Positions 38,051 to 45,528 of a stretch of 64,000 nt of DNA are shown here, one piece after another. Position numbers and translations under genes: made by a program. Position 1 is the stretch's first letter, and each line of letters opens with the position of its first letter. Below the pieces are notes generated by a model that was given only the letters and a program-made list of their open reading frames with translations, was not told the DNA's origin and ran no database searches. Origin of the DNA: an uncultured Anaerococcus sp. (GTDB taxonomy: Bacteria; Bacillota_A; Clostridia; Tissierellales; Peptoniphilaceae); NCBI GenBank assembly GCA_902488555.1, contig CABTWT010000001.1, positions 21,233-85,232 on the forward strand, in the 5' to 3' direction.

Positions 38051-39166
38051 ATGATATATTTAGACAATGCAGCTACTACACAAATTTCAAAAAAAAGCCA
38101 AGAAGCGAGAGATTTTGCTGAAAATACATATTTTTCAAATTCCTCATCTCTGCATTCTTTTGGTATGAAATCTGAAGAATTGATTGATGAATCGAAGAAA
38201 ATAATTGGAAAAGTTATTAATGCCAATCCTAACGAAATTTATTTCACCAAGGGAGCCACTGAAGCCAATAATATAGTTATAAGTTCTTTTAGTGGTGAGA
38301 ATTCAAAGGCAATTACAACTTCTATTGAGCATTCATCTGTTTTTGATAGCTTTAATTCATATCCTTACAAAGAAGTAATTTATTTAAAAACAGATAGGCA
38401 TGGTTTCATAGATTTGGAAGAATTAAAGGAAAAGATAGATGATGACGTCAAACTAGTTTCAATAATTTATGTAAACAATGAAATTGGTACAATCCAAGAT
38501 ATTTCTTCAATTAGTAAAATTCTTAAAGATAAGAATATAATTCTACACATAGATGCAACCCAGGCTTTAGGGAAGATAGACTGTGATGTAAAAAAACTAG
38601 GAATTGACTTAATGAGTTTTTCTGCTCACAAATTTCACGGTCCAAAGGGAGTAGGTGGTCTCTATGTCAAAAGAAATATCCTATCTAAATTGAAACCAGT
38701 TTTATTTGGTGGTCGTCAACAAACTATATCTAGTGGGACAGATAATCACCCTGCTATATACGCCATGGGTATAGCTTTAAATGAGCATATGGAAAATTTT
38801 GATAGAGAATCTGTCAAAAACTTGAATCTATATATGAGAAATGAGATATTGGATAATATCGAAGATATAGAAATTAATTCACCAGAAGATAATTTTGCTC
38901 CTCACATACTATCAGTAGCCTTTAAAAACATTAAATCTGAAGTTTTACTCCATATGTTAGAACAAGAAGAGATATATGTTTCAAGTGGATCAGCTTGTTC
39001 TAAGGGAAATAATAATAGGATTTTGCAAGCACTTGGTGTTGATGATGATTACAAAGACGGTGTAATTAGATTTTCTTTTACAGATACAACTAGCAAGGAA
39101 GATATTGATAAAACTATTAAGGTTTTAAAAAACAGTATTAGTGAAATTAGAAAGGTTATGATATGA
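38051..39166 (+). CDS. Cysteine desulfurase (NifS/IscS family)
   Basis: PLP enzyme that takes sulfur from cysteine as a persulfide. 371 residues: 'YLDNAATTQIS', PLP lysine in 'FSAHKFHGPKGVGGLYV', and the persulfide Cys in 'VSSGSACSKGNNNRIL'. It is coupled to thiI by a 4-base overlap, as is B. subtilis NifZ, so its main job is probably sulfur donation for tRNA 4-thiouridine (and possibly thiamine thiazole). No IscU/SufU scaffold gene is near. AAGGAG at 38040-38045 precedes the ATG. Confidence 0.95.
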   Translation: MIYLDNAATTQISKKSQEARDFAENTYFSNSSSLHSFGMKSEELIDESKKIIGKVINANPNEIYFTKGATEANNIVISSFSGENSKAITTSIEHSSVFDSFNSYPYKEVIYLKTDRHGFIDLEELKEKIDDDVKLVSIIYVNNEIGTIQDISSISKILKDKNIILHIDATQALGKIDCDVKKLGIDLMSFSAHKFHGPKGVGGLYVKRNILSKLKPVLFGGRQQTISSGTDNHPAIYAMGIALNEHMENFDRESVKNLNLYMRNEILDNIEDIEINSPEDNFAPHILSVAFKNIKSEVLLHMLEQEEIYVSSGSACSKGNNNRILQALGVDDDYKDGVIRFSFTDTTSKEDIDKTIKVLKNSISEIRKVMI

Positions 39167-40323
39167 AAGCTTTGATATCAGTAAGTTTTGGAGAATTATT
39201 TCTCAAAGGAGCAAATAGGAAACAATTTTATAACAACGCCCTATCCCATATATTTAAAAATATAAAATCTATTGGCTACGATAAGTACTATACAGAAAGT
39301 GCCAAATTATATATAGAGTCTGACGAAGAGAATTTTGAAGCTATTATTGAACAATTACAAAAAGTATTTGGTATAGCATATATAGATATAGTATATAGGA
39401 CAGAAAAAAATGAAGAAGATATATTTGAGGCAATCAAAAAATCTATAATAGATGCTTATGGAGAAGATGAATTAACTTTCAAAGTTCAAACAAAGAGAGT
39501 TGATAAGTCCTTTAAATATCAATCACCTGAATTTAATATGCTGATGGGTGATAAGATCTTGGATGAATTTCCTAATTTAAAGGTTGATATCCATAATCCA
39601 GACTTCAAGGTATTTATAGATATTAAGAACAATGCTTATATATATTCAAAAAGATATGCTGGTCTTGGAGGACTTCCTATAGGATCTAGTGGAAATGGAC
39701 TATTAATGCTATCAGGAGGGATAGATTCACCTGTTGCTGGATATTTGATGGCAAAACGTGGTATGAAAGTCAATGCATTGCACTTCCATTCCTACCCATA
39801 TACATCACTAAAAGCCAAACAAAAAGCAGTAGAATTGGCAGAAATTATGAGTGAGTATACTGGACCAATGAACTTATTTATGATAAATTTATCTGAAATC
39901 TATAAATCTATAGCTACTAATTGCGACAGACGTGAAACAACTATTTTATCTAGAAGATTTATGGTAAGAATTGCAGAAAAGCTTTCAGAAAAATACGAAT
40001 ATAAGGCATTAATTACTGGAGATAGTTTAGGTCAAGTAGCTAGTCAAACCCTAGAATCCCTATCTGTAGTAGAAGAAACAACAAGCTTACCATTGCTAAG
40101 ACCATTAATAGCAATGGATAAAAAAGACATAGTTGATTTATCAAAGGACATTGGATCTTATGAAAAGTCAATTGAACCATTTGATGATTGTTGTTCAATA
40201 TTCGCCCCAGATAATCCATTAACAAAACCTAAACTTCATTATATAAAAATGAGCGAAGAAAAGCTTGATATAGACAAATTAGTAGATGAAGCTCTAGATA
40301 CAATAGAAATTATAAGAATATAA
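39163..40323 (+). CDS. thiI: tRNA 4-thiouridine synthase ThiI
   Basis: Adenylates and thiolates U8 of tRNA. 386 residues: an N-terminal ferredoxin-like and THUMP domain (about 1-165), then the PP-loop ATPase with 'MLSGGIDSPVAGYLMAKRG', 'DRRETTILSRRFM' and 'GDSLGQVASQTLESL'. There is no C-terminal rhodanese domain, as normal in Gram-positives, so sulfur must come straight from the neighbouring desulfurase. The gene is followed at once by the L21 promoter, without a visible terminator. Confidence 0.96.
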   Translation: MKALISVSFGELFLKGANRKQFYNNALSHIFKNIKSIGYDKYYTESAKLYIESDEENFEAIIEQLQKVFGIAYIDIVYRTEKNEEDIFEAIKKSIIDAYGEDELTFKVQTKRVDKSFKYQSPEFNMLMGDKILDEFPNLKVDIHNPDFKVFIDIKNNAYIYSKRYAGLGGLPIGSSGNGLLMLSGGIDSPVAGYLMAKRGMKVNALHFHSYPYTSLKAKQKAVELAEIMSEYTGPMNLFMINLSEIYKSIATNCDRRETTILSRRFMVRIAEKLSEKYEYKALITGDSLGQVASQTLESLSVVEETTSLPLLRPLIAMDKKDIVDLSKDIGSYEKSIEPFDDCCSIFAPDNPLTKPKLHYIKMSEEKLDIDKLVDEALDTIEIIRI

Positions 40324-40333
40324 GATAAAATAT

Positions 40334-40362
40334 TTGACAAAATACTATTATATTAGTATTAT
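40334..40362 (+). promoter_or_regulatory. Promoter of the rplU operon
   Basis: A perfect TTGACA (40334-40339), 17-base spacer and TATTAT (40357-40362). This is the best promoter in the window, as expected for ribosomal protein genes. Transcription should start near 40369, just before the L21 leader. Confidence 0.88.
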
Positions 40363-40368
40363 TATAAG

Positions 40369-40430
40369 GTAAACCGCTCAGTTTGGGTACTGATCACCTA
40401 CGCTGGCGAGAATTTGAGAAGTTAGGAGGA
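40369..40430 (+). ncRNA. Ribosomal protein L21 leader
   Basis: The 5' untranslated region holds the conserved run around 40371-40411 ('AACCGCTCAG' near its start and 'CTACGCTGGCGAG' at the end) that marks the Firmicute L21 leader, an autoregulatory structure thought to bind L21. AGGAGG at 40424-40429 follows, 6 bases before the rplU ATG. Recognised from memory of the motif, not by a covariance search. Confidence 0.82.
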
Positions 40431-40435
40431 CACCT

Positions 40436-40747
40436 ATGTACGCAATTATAAAAACAGGTGGAAAACAATATAAAGTATCAGAAGGCGACCTAGTTAGAGT
40501 TGAAAAACTACCATACGAAGTAGGCGAAACTGTTGAATTTGATGAAGTACTTTTAGTTGGTGGAGATAGTGATGTAAAAGTTGGAGCTCCAACAGTAGAA
40601 AATGCAAAAGTTTCTGCTACTATCGAAGACCAAGCAAAAGATAAGAAAATCGTCGTATTCAAATACAAACCTAAGAAAATGTATAGAAAAAAACAAGGTC
40701 ACAGACAACCATATACTTTAGTTAAAATTAACAGTATTTCTTTATAA
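40436..40747 (+). CDS. rplU: 50S ribosomal protein L21
   Basis: 103 residues. Begins '[18 protein letters not shown]' and ends with '[20 protein letters not shown]', both diagnostic of L21. First gene of the rplU-prp-rpmA unit, with a strong ribosome site and a regulatory leader. Confidence 0.99.
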   Translation: MYAIIKTGGKQYKVSEGDLVRVEKLPYEVGETVEFDEVLLVGGDSDVKVGAPTVENAKVSATIEDQAKDKKIVVFKYKPKKMYRKKQGHRQPYTLVKINSISL

Positions 40748-40750
40748 TAA

Positions 40751-41062
40751 ATGATTAATGTTAATCTTTTATTAAAAAAAGAAAACATTGTAGGATTTGA
40801 AATAAGCGGTCATGCCGATTATGATGAGTATGGCAAGGACATAGTTTGTTCAGCAGTAAGCATACTTGCTTACACCTGTGTAAATACTCTTGAGCTATAT
40901 ATTGATGAATTTTCATTTACGGATGACGATGAAATTATGAAACTAATTTCTTATCAAACAAATGAAAAGTCAGAAGTAGTATTTACAAGTTTTAAGACAG
41001 GAATATGGACCTTAGAGCAAAGTTATAATAACTTTGTAAAATTAAATTATAAGGAGATATAA
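40751..41062 (+). CDS. prp: Ribosomal-processing cysteine protease Prp
   Basis: Cleaves the N-terminal extension of ribosomal protein L27. 103 residues. The catalytic pair is His21 in '[12 protein letters not shown]' and Cys33 in '[14 protein letters not shown]', matching His22/Cys34 of the S. aureus enzyme. It lies between rplU and rpmA, and L27 here has the extension that Prp removes, so the system is complete. Confidence 0.95.
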   Translation: MINVNLLLKKENIVGFEISGHADYDEYGKDIVCSAVSILAYTCVNTLELYIDEFSFTDDDEIMKLISYQTNEKSEVVFTSFKTGIWTLEQSYNNFVKLNYKEI

Positions 41063-41063
41063 T

Positions 41064-41357
41064 ATGATTTTAAATATTAATTTACAAAGATTTTCAAGTA
41101 AAAAAGGGGTATCTTCTTCAAAAAACGGTAGAGATTCAGAAAGTAAAAGACTAGGCACAAAAAGAGCTGACGGTCAATTCGTAAACGCTGGAACAATTAT
41201 CGTTAGACAAAGAGGAACAAAAATCCACCCAGGCAACAATGTAAAAAAAGGTGGAGATGATACTCTATACGCATCATGCGAAGGAATTGTAAAATTTGAA
41301 AGAAAAGGACGCGACAGAAAACAAGTTTCTGTTTATCCAAAACAAGATATTGCCTAA
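41064..41357 (+). CDS. rpmA: 50S ribosomal protein L27 with Prp-cleaved extension
   Basis: 97 residues. The mature protein begins after '[10 protein letters not shown]', an extension ending in the Prp site (here LQRF before SSKKG; S. aureus has LQFF before ASKKG). The rest is standard L27: '[19 protein letters not shown]', '[13 protein letters not shown]'. The mature N-terminus reaches the peptidyl-transferase centre, so processing is essential in relatives. AAGGAG at 41050-41055 precedes the ATG. Confidence 0.98.
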   Translation: MILNINLQRFSSKKGVSSSKNGRDSESKRLGTKRADGQFVNAGTIIVRQRGTKIHPGNNVKKGGDDTLYASCEGIVKFERKGRDRKQVSVYPKQDIA

Positions 41358-41368
41358 GAAACACTTAG

Positions 41369-41392
41369 CCTGCCTTTTCGGCAGGTTTTTTT
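41369..41392 (+). terminator. Terminator after rpmA
   Basis: CCTGCC (41369-41374), loop TTTTC, GGCAGG (41380-41385) and seven T residues: a strong intrinsic terminator separating the ribosomal protein unit from obgE. Confidence 0.92.
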
Positions 41393-41411
41393 CATATGAA
41401 AGGAAATTTTT

Positions 41412-42692
41412 ATGATAGATTTTGCAAAAATTAGTCTAAAAGCTGGAGATGGAGGCAATGGAGCTGTCGCTTGGCGTAGGGAAAAATACGAACCTACAGG
41501 TGGACCAGCTGGTGGTGATGGTGGCAATGGTGGTAGCATCATTATTAAAGCAACGAGAAACCTATCTACCCTTGATGAATTCAGATACAAAAGTAAATAT
41601 AAAGCACAAAATGGCCAGCCTGGTGGCAAAAACAAGAAATTTGGAAAAAAAGGTGACGATTTAATCATCAAGGTTCCAGTTGGAACAATATTAAGAGAAG
41701 CAAATTCTAATATAATTATTAAAGACTTTAAGCTAGATGGAGAAGAGTTTCTAATAGCAAAAGGAGGCAAAGGCGGTAGAGGAAATGTTCATTTCAAAAA
41801 TTCCATTCGTCAAGCACCTCGTTTTGCAGAAAATGGTAAAAAGGGACAAGAGATAGATTTGATTCTTGAACTAAAAGTCTTGGCAGATGTTGGACTTGTC
41901 GGCCTACCAAATGTTGGTAAATCAACTTTGATTTCCGTAATTTCTTCTGCTAAACCAAAGATTGCAAACTATCATTTTACAACAATAGATCCAAACCTAG
42001 GTGTAGTAAATATCGATAATGAAAGATCTTTTATAGTTGCAGATATCCCAGGGCTCATAGAAGGAGCCAACGAAGGTCAAGGTCTAGGACACGACTTTTT
42101 AAGACATATAGAAAGATGTAGAGTCCTTATTCACCTTGTCGATATTTCTGGTATAGAAGGTAGAGATCCAATAGAAGATTTTAAGCTTATAAACGAGGAG
42201 CTAAAATTATATAATGAGAATTTAGCCAAGAAACCAATGATTGTTGCCTTGAATAAGACTGACCTAGATACTAATAATAATGCAGAAAACTTTATCAAAA
42301 CTTATGGAAATACTTATGATATTTATCAAATCTCTGCAGCAACAACAGACGGTATCAAGAAACTTTTAGATGCAACTTATGATTTACTGTCAAAAAGTGA
42401 AAATAAGAAGTTTGATCTTATAGAAGATATTAATGAGAACTTCTTGGAAGAATATTATAACAAAGAAATAGACTACGACTTACAATTTGCAAAAGATAAT
42501 GAAATCTTTGTTGTTTTTGGTAAAAGAATTGATAACCTTTTAGAAAAAGTAAATCTTGATGACTATGATTCTCGTATGTTCTTTGAAAAAACACTTAGAG
42601 AGATGGAAGTTTTTGATAAATTAAAAGAAATGGGAATTGAACAAGGAGATAGTGTTGCAGTTGGCGATATTGTCTTTGAGTATTATGAATAG
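41412..42692 (+). CDS. obgE: GTPase ObgE/CgtA
   Basis: A ribosome-associated GTPase in large-subunit assembly and stress response. 426 residues in three parts: glycine-rich Obg fold (1-158; 'GGPAGGDGGNGGSI'), G domain with P-loop 'GLPNVGKST' from Gly164, 'VADIPGLIEGA' and 'ALNKTDL', and the C-terminal OCT domain (about 350-426) present in Firmicutes. AAAGGAAA at 41399-41406 precedes the ATG. Confidence 0.98.
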   Translation: MIDFAKISLKAGDGGNGAVAWRREKYEPTGGPAGGDGGNGGSIIIKATRNLSTLDEFRYKSKYKAQNGQPGGKNKKFGKKGDDLIIKVPVGTILREANSNIIIKDFKLDGEEFLIAKGGKGGRGNVHFKNSIRQAPRFAENGKKGQEIDLILELKVLADVGLVGLPNVGKSTLISVISSAKPKIANYHFTTIDPNLGVVNIDNERSFIVADIPGLIEGANEGQGLGHDFLRHIERCRVLIHLVDISGIEGRDPIEDFKLINEELKLYNENLAKKPMIVALNKTDLDTNNNAENFIKTYGNTYDIYQISAATTDGIKKLLDATYDLLSKSENKKFDLIEDINENFLEEYYNKEIDYDLQFAKDNEIFVVFGKRIDNLLEKVNLDDYDSRMFFEKTLREMEVFDKLKEMGIEQGDSVAVGDIVFEYYE

Positions 42693-42700
42693 GAGAAATA

Positions 42701-42985
42701 ATGATTAGTGGTAAACAAAGAGCAAAGCTAAAGGCACTTAGCCATGATTTTAAGCCAGTTATTAATATAGGTAAAAACTCACTTACAAAAGAAACTATAG
42801 GAGCCATAGACGAAGCACTAGAGGCTCGTGAACTTATAAAAATTAAAGTTTTAAATAATAATCTTGATGACCAAGATGAGATAGTAAAAACTCTATTAGA
42901 AGAATTAAATGCTGAGTTTGTAAATCACTTAGGCAGTATTATTACTATCTATAGAAAAAATGACGACAATAAATATCAAATATAG
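42701..42985 (+). CDS. yhbY: YhbY-family CRM-domain RNA-binding protein
   Basis: 94 residues forming a single CRM domain: 'LSGKQR'-like 'ISGKQRAKLKALSHDFKPV', 'INIGKNSLTKETIGAIDEAL', 'RELIKIKVLNN', ending 'GSIITIYRKND'. YhbY binds pre-50S particles. Follows obgE as in other Firmicutes, tying it to ribosome assembly. Confidence 0.94.
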   Translation: MISGKQRAKLKALSHDFKPVINIGKNSLTKETIGAIDEALEARELIKIKVLNNNLDDQDEIVKTLLEELNAEFVNHLGSIITIYRKNDDNKYQI

Positions 42986-42997
42986 TTAGGATTAATT

Positions 42998-43594
42998 ATG
43001 AAAATTGGTTTATATGGAGGAACATTTGATCCAATACATGTTGGACATTTAATAGTCATGGAAAATGTATTTAATTTTCTAGGCATAGATAAGATAATAA
43101 TTCTTCCAAGCTCCAATCCTCCTCACAAAGTAAATAAACAGAAAACAAAGGCTGAACTTAGGATTGAGATGGTAAAAAGAGCGATTGCTGATAACCCAAG
43201 AGTAGAACTTTCCACCTATGAAGCTAGAAATGATGATGTCGTTTATACCCATGAAACACTAGAGTACTTCAAAAAATCATATCCTGAAGATGAATTCTAT
43301 TATATCATGGGAGAAGATTCTTTTATGACAATAGACACTTGGAAAAATTATGAAAAAATTTTAAATGATAAGTTAATTGTATTTACGAGATCAAACACCG
43401 ATAGTGATAGTGATCTTGTGAAAAAAGTTGATCAAATAAGAAAAGATAACAAAGAAATATATCTTATAAATAACCTAAATATTAATATATCATCTACCCT
43501 AATAAGAGGTTTGGTACAAGAGGGTAAGAGTATAAAATACCTTGTGACTGATGAAGTTATAGATTTTATAGGAGAGCATAATCTGTATGTATGA
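42998..43594 (+). CDS. nadD: Nicotinate-nucleotide adenylyltransferase
   Basis: Makes deamido-NAD in NAD synthesis. 198 residues: nucleotide site 'YGGTFDPIHVGHLIV', 'LPSSNPPHK', 'YYIMGEDSF', and the late 'INISSTLIRGLV' (ISSTxIR). Overlaps yqeK by 8 bases; nadD-yqeK-rsfS is a conserved order. Confidence 0.97.
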   Translation: MKIGLYGGTFDPIHVGHLIVMENVFNFLGIDKIIILPSSNPPHKVNKQKTKAELRIEMVKRAIADNPRVELSTYEARNDDVVYTHETLEYFKKSYPEDEFYYIMGEDSFMTIDTWKNYEKILNDKLIVFTRSNTDSDSDLVKKVDQIRKDNKEIYLINNLNINISSTLIRGLVQEGKSIKYLVTDEVIDFIGEHNLYV

Positions 43595-44141
43595 TTTGAA
43601 AAATTGGGAAAATAACTTGATAGAAGATATTGGCTTGAAAAGGTTCAAACACTCAAAAAGAGTTATGGAAACTGCTCTAAAACTTAATACAAGCGTAGAT
43701 GATGATTTAGTTAAGACTGCAGCGATACTTCACGACTGTGCAAAATACAATGAGGATAAGTATCTCAAATTATTTGATGATAATATAAGCACTGAGACTA
43801 TTAAGTATAAATCTGTTTTGCACTCTTTTTTAGGAGCAGAAGTAGCTAAAAAAGTGTATAATATAGATAATGACCAAGTGCTTGATGCTATAAGATATCA
43901 CACTACAGGCAAAGAAAATATGAGTGAATTAGAAAAAATAATTTACCTAGCAGATGCCATAGAACCTGAAAGATCTTATCCTGGCGTAGATGAATTAAGA
44001 GATTTGGCAAAAAAAGACATAGACCAAGCAATATTATATAGCTTAAGTCACAATATAATCTTTTTAACAAAGAAGCTAAGCTTGATTCATCCACTAACTA
44101 TCAGTGCTTATAACTATTTGATTAAGGAGAAAAATGAATAA
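43587..44141 (+). CDS. yqeK: YqeK HD-domain phosphohydrolase
   Basis: 184 residues. HD motifs: 'FKHSKRVMETALKL', 'AAILHDCAKYN', 'HSFLGAEVA', 'AIRYHTTGK' and 'IYLADAIEPERSYPG'. YqeK proteins hydrolyse diadenosine tetraphosphate symmetrically to ADP. It overlaps both nadD and rsfS by 8 bases. Confidence 0.95.
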   Translation: MYDLKNWENNLIEDIGLKRFKHSKRVMETALKLNTSVDDDLVKTAAILHDCAKYNEDKYLKLFDDNISTETIKYKSVLHSFLGAEVAKKVYNIDNDQVLDAIRYHTTGKENMSELEKIIYLADAIEPERSYPGVDELRDLAKKDIDQAILYSLSHNIIFLTKKLSLIHPLTISAYNYLIKEKNE

Positions 44142-44442
44142 ATTAGATATTATTTTAAAAGTTTTAGATGACAGAAAAGCTGAAGATGTAAATGTTTTAG
44201 AACTAAGCGATTCTTCTATTGCTGATACATTTGTAATTGCAACAGGAACTTCAGTTATACAAACTAAGGCTCTAGCAGACTATGTTGAAGAAGAGCTTGC
44301 CAAAAACGGATATGAATTGCTATCTAAAGAAGGTTTGCGTGAAGGTGAATGGATATTAATGGATGCAGATGATATTATTGTCCATATATTCACACAAAGA
44401 CAAAGGGAATTTTATGGAATAGATGATTTATGGGAAGAATAA
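44134..44442 (+). CDS. rsfS: Ribosomal silencing factor RsfS
   Basis: Binds L14 and blocks subunit joining when nutrients are scarce. 102 residues with 'DVNVLELSDSSIADTFVIATG', here the start of the core, 'SKEGLREGEWILMDADDIIVHIF' in part, and a C-terminal 'REFYGIDDLWEE'. Length and ending are typical. Confidence 0.97.
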   Translation: MNKLDIILKVLDDRKAEDVNVLELSDSSIADTFVIATGTSVIQTKALADYVEEELAKNGYELLSKEGLREGEWILMDADDIIVHIFTQRQREFYGIDDLWEE

Positions 44443-44470
44443 TCTTCTCATAAATTGCTAGGTTTTCAAT

Positions 44471-45091
44471 ATGGATGATAAGAGAAAAGATAAAATTATA
44501 ATGGGTCTAATCATAGTTATTGTAGCTTTATTTGCTAATAACTATGTTAAGAATAACGAAGATGATTTATTAAATTCAGAAATTTCTTTACTTGATACAT
44601 CCTCCGATGCATTATCACCTGCAGATGAAGACGAAAACGTTGAAATAAATGAAATGAAAGTCTATATTTCTGGTGAGATTAGTAAAGAAGGTGTCTACGA
44701 ATTTGAAGATGGCGACAGGCTTGATGATTTGATTAAAAAAGCTGGTGGTTTGACAGAAAATGCAAACGCAAAAGATTTAAACCTTGCCATGAAGCTTGAA
44801 GATGAGATGAAAATATACATACCTAGTATCTATGAAATAAGTTCAGATAATACTGCTGATACAATACCAATCATAACATCTGATAGCAAAGACTCTAGTA
44901 AGGATAAGATAAATATTAATAAGGCCAGCAAGGAAGAATTGATGTCCTTGCCAAATATTGGAGATAAGAGAGCTGATTCAATCTTAGAATATAGAGAATC
45001 TAACAAATTTGAAACCATAGAAGATATAAAAAATGTAAATGGAATTGGAGATAAATTTTATCAATCTCTTAAAGATTTGATAACTGTATAG
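44471..45091 (+). CDS. comEA: ComEA-type helix-hairpin-helix DNA-binding protein
   Basis: 206 residues: an N-terminal membrane span (about 9-24), an acidic stalk, a SLBB domain (about 58-115; 'VYISGEISKEGVYEFEDGD', 'KAGGLTENANAKDLNLA'), and a C-terminal double HhH ('ININKASKEELMSLPNIG', 'IKNVNGIGDKFYQSL'). This is the surface DNA receptor of competence in Bacillus. comEC, its usual partner, does not follow here; an Rrf2 gene does. It could also serve as a general envelope HhH protein. Confidence 0.92.
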   Translation: MDDKRKDKIIMGLIIVIVALFANNYVKNNEDDLLNSEISLLDTSSDALSPADEDENVEINEMKVYISGEISKEGVYEFEDGDRLDDLIKKAGGLTENANAKDLNLAMKLEDEMKIYIPSIYEISSDNTADTIPIITSDSKDSSKDKININKASKEELMSLPNIGDKRADSILEYRESNKFETIEDIKNVNGIGDKFYQSLKDLITV

Positions 45092-45099
45092 GAGATATA

Positions 45100-45528
45100 A
45101 TGAAACTATCAACTAGAAGTAAATATGGGCTAAGAGCTATATGCTACTTGGCAGAGAATGAAGATAGGGGATATATACCCGTTTCTGAAATATCAGAAAA
45201 TCTTGATTTATCAGATAACTACCTTGAACAACTTATAAGGCTACTTAAAAACGCTAATATAGTTGAGTCCACTAGAGGGCCAAAAGGTGGCTATAAGCTA
45301 GTAAAAAAACTTGATCAAATAACAGTTGGTGAAGTTTTAAGAGTTCTTGAAGGTACTTTTAATGTTACAGGATGTCTTGAAGATGGAAGCCATTGTGACA
45401 ATGAATGTAGGGCATATTTTGCCTTCAATAAATTAGATGAAGCTATAAATGATACTATTGATTCCATAACCTTAGATACTATGGTAAATCAAAATAATAG
45501 GAGAGTCGATGAAAAACTTAGGAGTTAA
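45100..45528 (+). CDS. Rrf2-family transcriptional regulator with three cysteines
   Basis: 142 residues. The winged helix starts 'KLSTRSKYGLRAICYLAE', with the recognition region 'LSDNYLEQLIRLLKNANIV' and wing 'GPKGGYKL'. Three cysteines, Cys92, Cys99 and Cys103 (spacing C-x6-C-x3-C), lie where IscR and NsrR bind an iron-sulfur cluster; cluster-less CymR lacks them. I infer an iron-sulfur or redox sensor. GGAGA precedes the ATG. It overlaps alaS by 20 bases. Confidence 0.88.
   Translation: MKLSTRSKYGLRAICYLAENEDRGYIPVSEISENLDLSDNYLEQLIRLLKNANIVESTRGPKGGYKLVKKLDQITVGEVLRVLEGTFNVTGCLEDGSHCDNECRAYFAFNKLDEAINDTIDSITLDTMVNQNNRRVDEKLRS

Noticed and set aside
41354..41770. Antisense open frame of 138 codons opposite obgE (similar ones at 10674-11090, 28027-28485 and 14642-15037)
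   Set aside because: They mirror well-conserved or clearly coding plus-strand genes, lack ribosome sites, and their translations look like frame shadows of the sense genes.
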